Positions 32,952 to 43,668 are shown, counted from the first letter of the stretch. The stretch: 47,590 nucleotides of DNA from Rikenella sp. (GCA_022511025.1 JAFLSI010000005.1:1-47590), one strand, 5' to 3'. The notes: generated from the sequence alone by a model not told the origin. Numbers and translations: made by a program.

Positions 32952-34655
32952 TTACTTCGCCTCCGCCGGCTCCACTACCCGAAGTCGGTCGCCCGCCGCC
33001 TCTTTGACGATCCGTTTCCACTCGTCGTCGTAGCCCGGAAAGTCCGGCATCGCAGGAATCCCCCGTCCGTAGCCGTTGTCGGTAAATACCCCCTCCGCAT
33101 CCTCTTTCTTGACATTCCCGTCGATGTATTTGACCAGCAGGTAACGGTCCAGTTCGACCCAAGTCTGGAACAGACGCTGCGCCGTGTTGACCGAATAATC
33201 CGTCAGGAAGTCGACCGCCAACTGCGGATTCTGCCGGTAGAGCATCTCCGCCGCACCGTCCACGGCCGGCTGCTCGGCAAAACAACGCTCCTCGAACCGG
33301 TCCATCGCCCGTTTCACATCCGGGTGAATGATGTTGTAGCGCTGGTAGGCAAAATTGGTTACCCGGTTCACCACCCAGAACATGGAACTTTCCGAATAGG
33401 TGGTCATATTCCCGTTCCCCACCGCATAGGCCGTCGGAATGCGGTCGATCCCGCAGTAGAACGGCGTCAGCGGCGAACTGTCCGTATCGTCCACCCCGAA
33501 CCAGAGCACCCCGCCGATCGGGTCGGGCAGCCATCCGCGGCATTCCCCCACGTACCACCAGCCCGTCTGCTGGGTCGCAATCGCCCGTTCGTTGAAGAAC
33601 TCCTCGTCTCCCACCCGGAAAGTCATCGGCCGCCAGCGGTAGGGCAACTTGTAAGGCCCCGCCCCCGGATCGCGTGTCATATCCAACTCTGTCCCCTCGT
33701 AGTGGTTGCGCATGAATTCGGCCACATCCCGAACCGTCAGCTTCCGGTTCGGCACCACCCACAACGGCAGCCGGTTCTTCGGATTCCGCCCCGTTACATG
33801 GTCCAAATAGGCATCCATCCCGTCGGCCACCTGCCGGAACACGCTCCACACACGCCCCTCGCACCCCCGCATCCCGCTGTAGTCAAACGGGTTGTAAACC
33901 GCTGCGAAGTCGAAATCGCCGTCCGTTCCGCTATAGAGTCCCTCCCGGCGGGCAAACGAAATCACATCCGGTGCGTAGAGACAGTTTTCCGGATCGTTCA
34001 GCGGAAAGGTCGTAATCCGGGCCTGGTTCGCATGGGCCGAAATCGCACCGTCCGGAATCCGCCGGGCCACCCACACAGCCCCCTTGTCGACATTCTTCCC
34101 TTTCACGATTTTGGTCCCTTTTCCGATAATTTCGAGCACCCACACCTCGTTCGGGTCGGCCACCGAGATCGACTCGCCCGACGAGGCGTACCCGTACTCC
34201 GCCACCAACTGCGTCATCAAACCGATCGCCTCGCGTGCCGTCCGACACCGCTGCAAAGCGATGTACATCAGCGACCCGTAGTCGATGATTCCCGTCGTAT
34301 CGACCAATTGGGGCAGGCCGCCCCACGTACTCTCCCCGATCAGCAGCTGGTGTTCGTTCATGTTGCCGACCACGGAATAGGTGTGCGCCGCCTGCGGAAT
34401 TTCGCCCAACAGCTTGCCGCTGTCCCATTCGTAGACTTTCATCATCGTCCCGGCCGGATAGTCGGCCGCCGGACGGTAGTAGAGTTCGCCGTAGAGGGTA
34501 TGGGAGTCGGCCGAGTAGCTGACCATCGTCGATCCGGTGCGTGAAGCCCCTTTCGTTACGAGAATGTTGGTACATGCCGCAGCCTCCGGCAGCGGCAGGC
34601 TCAGGAGCGCTCCGCCCGACAGCAGCAATGCGGCGAAAAGTTTTGTTTTCTTCAT
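32952..34655 (-). CDS. Secreted C69 family dipeptidase
   Basis: Signal peptide then CTNILVTKGASRTGSTMVSYSADSHT (N-terminal-nucleophile Cys context), GEYGYASSGESISVADPNEVWVLEIIGKG; start ATG at 34655. Confidence 0.9.
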   Translation of the reverse strand: MKKTKLFAALLLSGGALLSLPLPEAAACTNILVTKGASRTGSTMVSYSADSHTLYGELYYRPAADYPAGTMMKVYEWDSGKLLGEIPQAAHTYSVVGNMNEHQLLIGESTWGGLPQLVDTTGIIDYGSLMYIALQRCRTAREAIGLMTQLVAEYGYASSGESISVADPNEVWVLEIIGKGTKIVKGKNVDKGAVWVARRIPDGAISAHANQARITTFPLNDPENCLYAPDVISFARREGLYSGTDGDFDFAAVYNPFDYSGMRGCEGRVWSVFRQVADGMDAYLDHVTGRNPKNRLPLWVVPNRKLTVRDVAEFMRNHYEGTELDMTRDPGAGPYKLPYRWRPMTFRVGDEEFFNERAIATQQTGWWYVGECRGWLPDPIGGVLWFGVDDTDSSPLTPFYCGIDRIPTAYAVGNGNMTTYSESSMFWVVNRVTNFAYQRYNIIHPDVKRAMDRFEERCFAEQPAVDGAAEMLYRQNPQLAVDFLTDYSVNTAQRLFQTWVELDRYLLVKYIDGNVKKEDAEGVFTDNGYGRGIPAMPDFPGYDDEWKRIVKEAAGDRLRVVEPAEAK

Positions 34656-34735
34656 CGGAGTGGTGTAAATTTGTTCAGGTTCGGTTCCGGTTCGAGAGAC
34701 CGATCCGGACAAATGTACGTAAAATTATCGAAACG

Positions 34736-35404
34736 ATGGGAACGATCGCAGACAATCTGGCCCGGATCCGGGCGGGGCTGCCGGAGGGGGTAACGTTGGT
34801 GGCGGTGTCGAAGTTTCATCCGGCGGAGGCGATCCGGGAGGCCTACGAGGCGGGACAGCGCATCTTCGGCGAGAGCCGGCCGCAGGAGTTGGCGGCCAAA
34901 TATGCGCTCCTGCCGGACGACATCGAATGGCACCTGATCGGCCATTTGCAGACCAACAAGGTGAAAACTGTCGTGCCGTTCGTCTCGCTTATCCACTCGG
35001 TGGATTCGTGGCGGTTAGCCGAGACGGTCGACCGCGAAGCGGCCAAGGCAGGACGGACGATCGACGTACTGTTGCAGCTGCGGGTGGCACAGGAGGAGAC
35101 GAAATTCGGCTGGGATGCGACAGATTTGGAACGATTTTTGCAAGATGGTTCATTAGGTGCACTGCTCCACCTGCGCATCCGGGGAGTGATGGGAATGGCT
35201 TCGCTGACAGACGATGCGGAACAGGTGCGGAGGGAGTTCGCCGAACTGCGGGAGGCATTCCGGAGGATCAAGGCGAACTATCTGCCGCAGATCGACCTGC
35301 TGTCGATGGGGATGTCGGGCGACTACCCGACGGCGATCGAAGAGGGGGCGACCATGGTGCGGATCGGCAGCAGCATCTTCGGGGAGAGGAGCTACGGAAT
35401 TTGA
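34736..35404 (+). CDS. YggS family PLP homeostasis protein
   Basis: VTLVAVSKFHPAEAIREAYEAGQRIFGESRPQE, WHLIGHLQTNKVK, SMGMSGDYPTAIEEGATMVRIGSSIFGER; start ATG at 34736. Confidence 0.93.
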   Translation: MGTIADNLARIRAGLPEGVTLVAVSKFHPAEAIREAYEAGQRIFGESRPQELAAKYALLPDDIEWHLIGHLQTNKVKTVVPFVSLIHSVDSWRLAETVDREAAKAGRTIDVLLQLRVAQEETKFGWDATDLERFLQDGSLGALLHLRIRGVMGMASLTDDAEQVRREFAELREAFRRIKANYLPQIDLLSMGMSGDYPTAIEEGATMVRIGSSIFGERSYGI

Positions 35405-35484
35405 CCGCCTCCGATCTTTGCACCGCCGACGAGGGACCTGAAACGAGAAAAACACCTTTTTATTCACCCTAAAAATTAACAGTT

Positions 35485-35913
35485 ATGAAAACAAAACACC
35501 TCTTTTTCACCCTGCTCGCAGCCTGCGGCATCGCTCTGTCGGCTTCGGCAGCCGCTCCCTGTTCGGAACAAAACACCGGCGGCAATACCCGGGAGGAAGC
35601 GACGGCTATTCAATCGCACATTTCCGTCCGTGTGTTCGGTTTGCAATCCGGCAGTGTGATCGCAACAGTTACCGACAACGGACACAACTATGCTTTTGCA
35701 GGTTCGGCCGACGGGAATATCGGGGAATTCTACTTAGAAGGGAGCTATTGTACAGTGGAACTGACTTTCAACGGCGTTTCGCCGGCTTTCTCCCGTTTGG
35801 CATCTTCGGCGAATCTGACGGTAGAACAAATCTCCGACAACAAATACCGGGTAGCACCATTCGACGGAACACTGGTCCGGCAAGGTGAGATCGTTGTGCT
35901 TTTCGGCGAATAG
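35485..35913 (+). CDS. Small secreted protein, DUF3244-like
   Basis: Signal peptide MKTKHLFFTLLAACGIALSASAAA and a compact beta-rich domain. Confidence 0.6.
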   Translation: MKTKHLFFTLLAACGIALSASAAAPCSEQNTGGNTREEATAIQSHISVRVFGLQSGSVIATVTDNGHNYAFAGSADGNIGEFYLEGSYCTVELTFNGVSPAFSRLASSANLTVEQISDNKYRVAPFDGTLVRQGEIVVLFGE

Positions 35914-35937
35914 CTCCGGAGAGCATGGGTATCCGAC

Positions 35938-35968
35938 ACAGGGGACGGCAAGAGAGGCCGTCCCCTGT
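35938..35968. terminator. Hairpin terminator
   Basis: acaggggacggc / gccgtcccctgt, 12-bp perfect stem, 7-nt loop, after the 35485-35913 CDS. Confidence 0.7.
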
Positions 35969-36075
35969 TTGCTTATTCCGGCCGGAGCCGACAAATGTTC
36001 GATTTTTTTAACCGACCGGGGCTATTTTGTGAAAAATCCCAATATATTTGCCGAAGCAATTATCAACCCGAATAC

Positions 36076-37911
36076 ATGCAGCAAACAAACGATGTAGTCA
36101 TCCGATTCTCTGGGGACTCGGGCGACGGGATGCAACTGACCGGGACACTCTTCAGCGATACTTCAGCGTTGGGAGGGAACAGCATTGCAACCTTTCCCGA
36201 CTATCCGGCCGAAATTCGCGCCCCGCAGGGAACGCTGGCCGGCGTATCCGGTTTTCAGGTACATATCGGAAGCGAAAAGGTCCTGACCTCAGGCGATTAC
36301 TGCGACCTGTTGGTAGCGATGAACCCGGTGGCCCTGCGCGCCAACCGCAAATGGCTCAAGAAAGGGGCGACGGTGATCGTCGATGCCGACAGCCTGACCG
36401 AAGCGGCAGTCAAAAAGGCGGGATTCCAGACGCTCGATCCGTTCGCCGAACTGGAAATCACCGACTACAACATCGTCCGCGCACCGATCTCCTCCATGAC
36501 CAAAGAGGCGCTCGCAGAAACCGGACTCGACCTCAAGGCGGTGAACAAATGCAAAAACATGTTTGCCTTGGGAGTCTGCTTCTGCCTCTACGACATGCCG
36601 CTCGACCATACGGAAAACTACCTCCGGCGCAAATTCGCCAAGAAACCGGCCGTGGCCGAGGCCAATGTGCTCGCGCTGAAAGCAGGATACAATTACGCCT
36701 CCAATACGCACATCTTTGCGACGACCTACCAAGTGCCGGCGGCCCAGCTGCCGAAAGGCACCTACCGGACCATTTCGGGCAATGTGGCGACGGCTTGGGG
36801 GTTGATGGCGGCTTCGGAGAAATCGGGACGGCCGCTCTTCTGCGGCTCCTACCCGATCACCCCGGCAACCGCGATCCTCGAAGAGTTGGCCAAACGCAAA
36901 GACTTGGGAGTCAAAACACTTCAAGTCGAGGACGAGATCGCCGGAATCTGTACGGCGATCGGAGCCTCCTTTGCCGGAGACATGGCGGTTACGACCACTT
37001 CCGGGCCGGGACTGTCGCTCAAGAGCGAGGCACTGGGGTTGGCGGTGATGACCGAACTGCCGTTGGTGGTGGTCGACGTACAGCGCGGGGGGCCTTCGAC
37101 CGGGCTGCCGACCAAAACGGAACAGGCCGATCTCTACCAGGCCCTGTGGGGACGGAACGGCGAATGTCCGTTGGTGGTGATGGCAGCGTGTACGCCGTCG
37201 GGCTGCTTCGATGCAGCGTTCCAAGCGGCGAAAATCGCCATGGAGCACATGACCCCGGTTATCCTGCTCTCGGACGGGTATATCGCCAACGGATCGGAGG
37301 CATGGCGCATTCCGTCGATGAACGACTACCCGACGATCGATCCGCCGGTGGTAACGGAACGGCCGGAGGGAGGATTCCTGCCCTACGTGCGGGATGAGAA
37401 GCGGTTAGCGCGCAGCTGGGCATTGCCGGGATCGCCGGGGTGCGAACACCGGTTGGGAGGGCTGGAAAAGTTGGACGGTGCAGGCACCCTCTCGCACGAC
37501 CCGCAGAACCACCAGCGGATGGTCGAACTGCGGGCCACCAAAGTGGCCCGCGTGGCAGATTTCATTCCGGAACAGGAGGTGTACGGCGATCCGAGCGGCG
37601 ACCTGTTGGTAGTCGGCTGGGGAGGCACCTACGGGCAGCTCCGGACGGCGGTCGATGCGCTGCGGGCCGAGGGGCACTCCGTCTCGTACTGCCATTTCAG
37701 CTACATCAATCCGTTGCCGCACGGAGTGGAAAAAATCTTCTCGCAATTCAAAACGATCGCGGTTTGCGAACTCAATGCAGGACAGTTCGCCGACTATCTG
37801 CGGATGAACTTCCAGCAGTTCGACTACCTGCAATACAACAAGGTGCAGGGTCAGCCGTTCACGGTGCTCGAACTGACCGACCGTTTCCGCACATGGCTGA
37901 AAAACGAATAA
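36076..37911 (+). CDS. korA: 2-oxoacid:acceptor (2-oxoglutarate:ferredoxin) oxidoreductase alpha subunit with fused gamma domain
   Basis: VIRFSGDSGDGMQLTGTLFSD, GSYPITPATAILEELAKRKDLGVKTLQVEDEIAGICTAIGASFAGDMAVTTTSGPGLSLKSEALGLAVMTELPLVVVDVQRGGPSTGLPTKTEQ. Confidence 0.92.
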   Translation: MQQTNDVVIRFSGDSGDGMQLTGTLFSDTSALGGNSIATFPDYPAEIRAPQGTLAGVSGFQVHIGSEKVLTSGDYCDLLVAMNPVALRANRKWLKKGATVIVDADSLTEAAVKKAGFQTLDPFAELEITDYNIVRAPISSMTKEALAETGLDLKAVNKCKNMFALGVCFCLYDMPLDHTENYLRRKFAKKPAVAEANVLALKAGYNYASNTHIFATTYQVPAAQLPKGTYRTISGNVATAWGLMAASEKSGRPLFCGSYPITPATAILEELAKRKDLGVKTLQVEDEIAGICTAIGASFAGDMAVTTTSGPGLSLKSEALGLAVMTELPLVVVDVQRGGPSTGLPTKTEQADLYQALWGRNGECPLVVMAACTPSGCFDAAFQAAKIAMEHMTPVILLSDGYIANGSEAWRIPSMNDYPTIDPPVVTERPEGGFLPYVRDEKRLARSWALPGSPGCEHRLGGLEKLDGAGTLSHDPQNHQRMVELRATKVARVADFIPEQEVYGDPSGDLLVVGWGGTYGQLRTAVDALRAEGHSVSYCHFSYINPLPHGVEKIFSQFKTIAVCELNAGQFADYLRMNFQQFDYLQYNKVQGQPFTVLELTDRFRTWLKNE

Positions 37912-37930
37912 GCAGCAACAGACAAGGGTT

Positions 37931-38950
37931 ATGATACGATATACTCCACAGGATTTCAAAAGCGACCAGGAGGTCAAATGGTGTCCGGGTTGCGGCAACC
38001 ATTTCATTCTCAATGCCGTAACCAAGGCTCTGCCGGAGGTGGCCGAGGCGCTTAACTACCAGCACCAGCGTTTTGCGTTCGTGTCGGGCATCGGCTGTTC
38101 GTCGCGGTTTCCGTACTACGTGCACACCTACGGATTCCACGGGATTCACGGCCGGGCGGCGGCGATCGCCACGGGGGTGAAAGTGGCCAACCCGACGCTG
38201 TCGGTGTGGGAGGTTACGGGCGACGGCGATGCGCTGGCGATCGGCGGGAACCACTTTATCCACGCCATACGCCGGAACATCGACATCAACATCATGCTCT
38301 TCAACAACCAGATTTACGGGCTGACCAAAGGGCAGTATTCCCCGACCTCGCCGTTGGGAAAGATTACGAAAACCTCGCCGTACGGAACCGTGGAACATCC
38401 CTTTTCGCCGGGCGAGATCGTCTTGGGAGCACGGGGAACTTTCTTTGCGCGGACGGTCGATGTGGATGTCAACCTGACGAAAGAGTGTTTGGTGGCGGCA
38501 GCGAAAAACGACGGGGCTTCGGTGGTCGAGATTTTGCAGAATTGCGTGATTTTCAACGACAAGGCCTACGATGCGTTTCTCAACAAAGAGGTGCGGGAGG
38601 AGAGTACGATCGTGCTCAGACACGGGGAGCCGATGATCTTCGGCAAAAACCGGGACAAAGGTTTGGTTTTGGACGGCCTGAAACTCAAGGTGGTGAAGAT
38701 CGGCGAAAACGGGATTACCCGGTCGGACATCTTGGTACACGATGCGCATGAACCGAATCCGGGGATCCACATGATGCTGGTCAACATGAAAGCGCCGGAG
38801 ATGCCGGTGGCTTTGGGGGTGATCCGGGCGGTGCAGGACCATACGTACGACGACCAGGTGCGCGACCAGTTGATTGCGGTGCGGATGCGGGCCAAAATCT
38901 TCAACATGGACCAGCTCTTGCACAGCGGCGAAACGTGGGAGGTGAAGTAG
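37931..38950 (+). CDS. korB: 2-oxoacid:ferredoxin oxidoreductase beta subunit
   Basis: WCPGCGNHFIL, GIGCSSRFPYYVHTYGFHGIHGRAAAIATG, TPP motif GDGDALAIGGNHFIHAIRRNIDINIMLFNNQIYGLTKGQYSPTS. Confidence 0.94.
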   Translation: MIRYTPQDFKSDQEVKWCPGCGNHFILNAVTKALPEVAEALNYQHQRFAFVSGIGCSSRFPYYVHTYGFHGIHGRAAAIATGVKVANPTLSVWEVTGDGDALAIGGNHFIHAIRRNIDINIMLFNNQIYGLTKGQYSPTSPLGKITKTSPYGTVEHPFSPGEIVLGARGTFFARTVDVDVNLTKECLVAAAKNDGASVVEILQNCVIFNDKAYDAFLNKEVREESTIVLRHGEPMIFGKNRDKGLVLDGLKLKVVKIGENGITRSDILVHDAHEPNPGIHMMLVNMKAPEMPVALGVIRAVQDHTYDDQVRDQLIAVRMRAKIFNMDQLLHSGETWEVK

Positions 38951-38977
38951 TTCCCGCCGCCTCACATAGGGTGTCAA

Positions 38978-39029
38978 CGGCCAGCGCCGGATCTGCCTTT
39001 GGAATGCAAAGGCGATCCGGCGCTGGCCG
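38978..39029. terminator. Long bidirectional hairpin between korB and typA
   Basis: cggccagcgccggatc(t)gcctttg-gaatg-caaaggcgatccggcgctggccg, about 23 bp paired with one bulge. Confidence 0.75.
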
Positions 39030-39037
39030 AAAATTTC

Positions 39038-40837
39038 TTACGCCTTTCCCGCCCGTTTGCGATCCGTCTCCGAGAGCAGAATCTTGCGCATCCGGATCGA
39101 CGAGGGGGTAATCTCCGCATATTCATCCTCCTGGATGTACTCCAGCGTCTCTTCGAGAGAAAAGATCACCGGCGGCGAGACCGTCGACTTCTCGTCCGAG
39201 CCCGACGCCCGCATATTGGTCAGCTTCTTCGACTTGCAGACATTGACGCAAATATCCTCCGCCCGCGTGCTTTCGCCGATCACCTGCCCCGCATAGACCT
39301 CGTCGCCCGGCGAAATAAAGAACCGCCCCCGATCCTGCAACTTGCTGATGGCATAGGCATAAGCCGTTCCGCTCTCCGCTGCGATCAGCGACCCGTTCGA
39401 CCGCCCCTCGATCTCGCCCCGGTAAGGCTCGAACCCCTTGAACCGGTGCGCCACCACCGCCTCGCCCGCCGTAGCCGTCAGCAGGTTGCTGCGCAGACCG
39501 ATAATCCCCCGTGCCGGAATGTCGAAATCCAGATGCGCCCGTTCGCCGCGGTGGTCGATATGCAGCAGCACCCCCTTGCGCCGCGTCGCCATCTCGATCG
39601 CCTTGCCCGCCAGCTCCTCCGGCAGGTCGACCGTCAAATGCTCGATCGGTTCGCACCGCTGCCCGTCGATCACCTTGTCCACCACCTTCGGCTGCCCCAC
39701 CTGCAATTCGTATCCCTCGCGCCGCATCGTCTCGATCAGGACGCTGAGGTGCAACACCCCGCGCCCGAACACCCGGAACGAATCGGCCGTCGTTCCCGGC
39801 TTCACCTTCAGCGCCAGATTTTTCTCCAACTCCCGATCCAACCGCTCCTTGATGTGGCGCGAAGTAACGTATTTCCCCTCCCGACCGAAGAAAGGCGAAT
39901 CGTTGATCGTGAAAAGCATGCTCATCGTCGGTTCGTCGATCGCAATCGGCATGAGCGGCTCCGGATTTTCGTAATCGGCGATCGTATCCCCGATCTCGAA
40001 GCCGTCGATCCCCACGATCGCGCAAATGTCGCCGCACTGCACCTCCTCGACCTTCTGTTTCCCCAACCCCTCGAATGTCATCAACTCGCGAATCTTCGAC
40101 TTCTCGACCGTCCCGTCGCGTTTCACCAACGAGACCTGCTGCCCCGCCCGCAGCACGCCGCGGCTCAGCCTCCCCACTGCAATCCGTCCCACGTAGGGCG
40201 AATACTCCAACGAAGTAATCAACATCTGCGGCGTCCCCTCCTCGACCCGGGCCGTCGGAATTTCGTCGACGATGCAATCCAGCAGCGGGATAATGTCCGT
40301 TGTCGGCGTCCGCCAGTCGGTCGCCATCCAGCCGTTCTTCGCACTCCCGTAGATCGTCTTGAAATCGAGCTGCTCTTCCGTCGCATCGAGGCTGAACATC
40401 AAATCGAACACCTGTTCGTTCACCTCCTCGGGCCGGCAGTTCAGCTTGTCCACCTTGTTGATCACCACGATCGGTTTCAACCCCATTTGCAAGGCCTTCT
40501 GGAGCACGAAGCGCGTTTGCGGCATCGTCCCCTCGAAAGCGTCCACCAGCAGCAGCACCCCGTCGGCCATGTTGAGCACCCGCTCCACCTCGCCCCCGAA
40601 ATCGGCATGGCCCGGCGTATCGATGATGTTGATTTTGTAATCTTTATAGTGAACCGACACATTTTTGGCCAGAATCGTAATCCCTCGCTCGCGTTCCAGC
40701 TCGTTATTGTCCAGAATCAGCGTCTCCGACTTCTCCTGGTCGCGCACCAATTTGGCCTGAAAAATCATCTTGTCCACGAGCGTCGTTTTGCCGTGGTCGA
40801 CGTGTGCAATGATTGCGATGTTTTTGATTTTCTGCAT
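39038..40837 (-). CDS. typA: Translational GTPase TypA/BipA
   Basis: [59 protein letters not shown]; start ATG at 40837 within a longer open frame. Confidence 0.95.
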   Translation of the reverse strand: MQKIKNIAIIAHVDHGKTTLVDKMIFQAKLVRDQEKSETLILDNNELERERGITILAKNVSVHYKDYKINIIDTPGHADFGGEVERVLNMADGVLLLVDAFEGTMPQTRFVLQKALQMGLKPIVVINKVDKLNCRPEEVNEQVFDLMFSLDATEEQLDFKTIYGSAKNGWMATDWRTPTTDIIPLLDCIVDEIPTARVEEGTPQMLITSLEYSPYVGRIAVGRLSRGVLRAGQQVSLVKRDGTVEKSKIRELMTFEGLGKQKVEEVQCGDICAIVGIDGFEIGDTIADYENPEPLMPIAIDEPTMSMLFTINDSPFFGREGKYVTSRHIKERLDRELEKNLALKVKPGTTADSFRVFGRGVLHLSVLIETMRREGYELQVGQPKVVDKVIDGQRCEPIEHLTVDLPEELAGKAIEMATRRKGVLLHIDHRGERAHLDFDIPARGIIGLRSNLLTATAGEAVVAHRFKGFEPYRGEIEGRSNGSLIAAESGTAYAYAISKLQDRGRFFISPGDEVYAGQVIGESTRAEDICVNVCKSKKLTNMRASGSDEKSTVSPPVIFSLEETLEYIQEDEYAEITPSSIRMRKILLSETDRKRAGKA

Positions 40838-40957
40838 CCTTCGTTGAAATAAATCCGCTGCCGGCACCGGTCGGTCTCTCCTCGGCAGGCCCACAAAAGT
40901 AGCGGTTTCGAGGCAGATTATCCGCGCGATTGCCAAAAAAAGTTGATCTTTGCAACC

Positions 40958-41854
40958 ATGAAGGAGATCGAACGCGTCTCCCTGATCGGCTTGGGGGCCG
41001 TGGGGAACGTCTTGGCCACCCGGCTGCAGGAGGAGCTGGGATGCCGTTTCACAGTCATTGCCGACGCCCGGCGGCGAGAAACTCTGCGGCGGGAGGGAAT
41101 CGTTTTCAACGGTGTACGTTACGATTTCGCGTTTGCCGAACCGACCGAGCCGCCGGACCTGATTTTGGTCGCCACCAAAGCGACCGCCCTGACCGAAGCG
41201 ACTGAGGCCATTGCCCCTTACACGGGGCCACGGACCTCGATTCTCTCGCTGCTGAACGGCCTCGACAGCGAACGGGTGCTGGCCGAACGGTTCGGGCCGG
41301 AACGGGTGCTGTACTCTTTTTTTATGGGCCATCCGAGTCTGCGCGAGGGGAACCGCATCGTGCACGACGGGGCGTTCTGCGTCCATTTCGGCGAGGCGGA
41401 CAACCGGATCGTGTCGGAACGGGTGCAACGCATCTCCCGCCTGTTCGACCGGACTGGCATTCCGTATGAGATTCCTCCGGACATGCCGGCGGCATTGTGG
41501 CAAAAGTTCGTCATCAACATCGGCTGCAACCAGACCACTGCCCTGCTCCGCCGCCCGTACGGCCATTTGCAGACCAACGGCCGGGCCTTGGCGCTGGCTG
41601 TCGATTTGATGCGGGAGGCGGCCGCAGTGGCCGAAAGGCTGCACATCGCCGGGGCGGAGCAGCTGGTCGACCGGGCGGTCGAAGCGATCCGGTCGATGAA
41701 TCCGGAGGGGAAAAGTTCCATGCTGCAAGATGTGGAGGCCGGCCGGCCGACCGAAATCGACAGCTTGGCCGGAACGCTCTGCCGTTTGGCGGCGGAACAG
41801 GGGATTCCCGTTCCGTACAACGCGGCGGCGCTGCAAATCCTGTCGGCCCTGTAA
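40958..41854 (+). CDS. 2-dehydropantoate 2-reductase family protein
   Basis: VSLIGLGAVGNVLATRL Rossmann motif, ALWQKFVINIGCNQTTAL, KSSMLQDVEAGRPTEIDSLAGTL; start ATG at 40958. Confidence 0.88.
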   Translation: MKEIERVSLIGLGAVGNVLATRLQEELGCRFTVIADARRRETLRREGIVFNGVRYDFAFAEPTEPPDLILVATKATALTEATEAIAPYTGPRTSILSLLNGLDSERVLAERFGPERVLYSFFMGHPSLREGNRIVHDGAFCVHFGEADNRIVSERVQRISRLFDRTGIPYEIPPDMPAALWQKFVINIGCNQTTALLRRPYGHLQTNGRALALAVDLMREAAAVAERLHIAGAEQLVDRAVEAIRSMNPEGKSSMLQDVEAGRPTEIDSLAGTLCRLAAEQGIPVPYNAAALQILSAL

Positions 41855-41912
41855 AAACCGGAAATTATCCCTATTTTTACAGCCGATAATATCCAAACAG
41901 ACTTGATTTGCA

Positions 41913-42299
41913 ATGAAAAAGTTTTTGTGGACAGTTGCAGCTGCGGCTTTGGTTGCCTGCACCGGGAAAAGCGGTCTCGAAAAAGAGTTGGTCGGCCATT
42001 ACGAGGCCAAACCCGAAATCGAAATCGCGGATTCGACCGATATCGTGGCCCAAATGGCCGCTTCGATCTTCTCGCAGTTGGAGATGAGCATGAATTTCCA
42101 AGCGAACGGCACGTTCGACATCACCCTTTCGATGGGGAGCGAATCCCATTCGTACCAAGGAGACTGGAAAGTTAGGAACGACAGTTTGTTCCTCGCTGCA
42201 GAGGAGAAAATTCAGGCATTAGGAATCGTCAAGGCCGACAACGGTTTCAAACTGACCTCCGACGAGATGAACCTGATTCTGACGCCGAAAGCGGACTGA
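41913..42299 (+). CDS. Small putative lipoprotein
   Basis: MKKFLWTVAAAALVACTGKSG lipobox-like N terminus. Confidence 0.65.
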   Translation: MKKFLWTVAAAALVACTGKSGLEKELVGHYEAKPEIEIADSTDIVAQMAASIFSQLEMSMNFQANGTFDITLSMGSESHSYQGDWKVRNDSLFLAAEEKIQALGIVKADNGFKLTSDEMNLILTPKAD

Positions 42300-42332
42300 C
42301 CGCCCGGCGGGTCTGACACCTCACTATCCGAC

Positions 42333-42363
42333 ACCGGCTTGCGGTTTTCCACTGCAAGCCGGT
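42333..42363 (+). terminator. Hairpin terminator downstream of the lipoprotein gene
   Basis: accggcttgc / gcaagccggt, 10-bp stem, followed by ttcattt. Confidence 0.6.
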
Positions 42364-42404
42364 TTCATTTCACCGTTTGTCGGGCACTCCGCCCAGATTT
42401 TCCT

Positions 42405-42412
42405 TATCTTTG
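42405..42412 (+). promoter_or_regulatory. -7 box TATCTTTG upstream of the MFS gene
   Basis: Exact TAnnTTTG, with TTTG at 42376-42379 upstream (spacing longer than usual). Confidence 0.45.
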
Positions 42413-42443
42413 CCCCTCGAAAACGCTTTTTCCCGACCGACCG

Positions 42444-43622
42444 ATGCAGAAAGAGAGACTTTGGAGCGGCAGTTTCGTAGCGGCCTGCGGCGCCAACTTC
42501 CTCATGTTTTTCACCTTTTACATGCTGCTGCCGATCCTGCCGATGTACCTCATCGAGCAGTTCGAGACCACCAAGTCGGTCTCCGGTTTGATCCTCTCCT
42601 CCTACACCATCATGGCCCTGCTGTTCCGGCCGTTCGCCGGATTCATGGTCGACAGTTTTCCGCGGAAACCGCTGCTGATAATTTGCTACGCTTTCTTCAT
42701 CTCCTACTTCGGCGGATACATGCTCGCCGGCGCGCTGGCCGTTTTCGCCCTGCTGCGCGCCACGCACGGCATGGCTTTCGGGATGGTTACGGTATCGGTC
42801 AACACCGTCGCCATCGACATCATGCCGGCGGCCAGACGGGGCGAAGGGATCGGCTATTTCGGCGTGTCGACCAACTTGGCGATGGCCATTGGGCCGATGG
42901 TCGCCTTGCTGATCCACGACGCAACGCCGAATTACAACTGGGTGTTCGCTACGGCATTCGGGGTCGGTTTGCTGGGGCTGTTCGTCGCCTCGAGAATCAA
43001 AGGGACCAAAACCGAGGCGGTCGGTGCGAAACAGACTCTCTCGCTCGACCGGTTTCTGCTGCTTAAAGGGGTTCCGGGGGCGGTAACGACTCTCTTTCTG
43101 TCGTTCGTCTACGGCGTGCTGAGCACCTATGTGGCGGTGTACGGCACCGAAGAGGTCGGACTGACCAGCGGAACCGGTCTGTTTTTCGTCTCTCTTTCCG
43201 GCGGGTTGGTCGTCTCGCGATTAGTATCGGGACAACTCATCAACCGGGGCTATCTGACACAGGTCAGCAAGGCCGGCATGGCGATACTGATCGTCAGTTT
43301 TCTCTGCTTCGCGTACTTCAGGCATCCGCTGCCGTTCTACGGCTGCGGCTTTGCGATCGGTGTAGGCTACGGACTGCTCTGCCCGACGCTCCAAACCATG
43401 TTCATCAACCTGGCGCACCACAACCAGCGGGGAACGGCCAATGCGACCTACCTGACATCCTGGGATTTCGGGGTCGGGTCGGGCGTCCTGCTCGGCGGCG
43501 TGATCGCCCAGCAGACTTCGTATGCCACGGCATTTCTGCTCGGAACGGCTCTGTTAGGGATCGGCCTGCTGCTTTTCTTCTTCTGGTCGGGTCCTTACTT
43601 CGAACGGAACAAGCTGCGGTAA
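42444..43622 (+). CDS. MFS transporter
   Basis: 12-TM-like hydrophobic profile, ILSSYTIMALLFRPFAGFMVDSFPRKP, GLVVSRLVSGQLINRGY; start ATG at 42444. Confidence 0.9.
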   Translation: MQKERLWSGSFVAACGANFLMFFTFYMLLPILPMYLIEQFETTKSVSGLILSSYTIMALLFRPFAGFMVDSFPRKPLLIICYAFFISYFGGYMLAGALAVFALLRATHGMAFGMVTVSVNTVAIDIMPAARRGEGIGYFGVSTNLAMAIGPMVALLIHDATPNYNWVFATAFGVGLLGLFVASRIKGTKTEAVGAKQTLSLDRFLLLKGVPGAVTTLFLSFVYGVLSTYVAVYGTEEVGLTSGTGLFFVSLSGGLVVSRLVSGQLINRGYLTQVSKAGMAILIVSFLCFAYFRHPLPFYGCGFAIGVGYGLLCPTLQTMFINLAHHNQRGTANATYLTSWDFGVGSGVLLGGVIAQQTSYATAFLLGTALLGIGLLLFFFWSGPYFERNKLR

Positions 43623-43668
43623 AGATTCTTCCGGGAGGTCTCAGCCGGCCGTCTTTCGCTCCGGGTCT

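Noticed and set aside
36003-36050. korA promoter TATATTTG at 36043-36050
   Set aside because: The -7 box matches but no properly spaced -33 element is visible; too weak to list as a feature.
39038-41962. 974-aa minus-strand ORF extending typA upstream through the panE-like gene
   Set aside because: The extension is antisense to the plus-strand reductase gene; TypA starts at [19 protein letters not shown] (40837).
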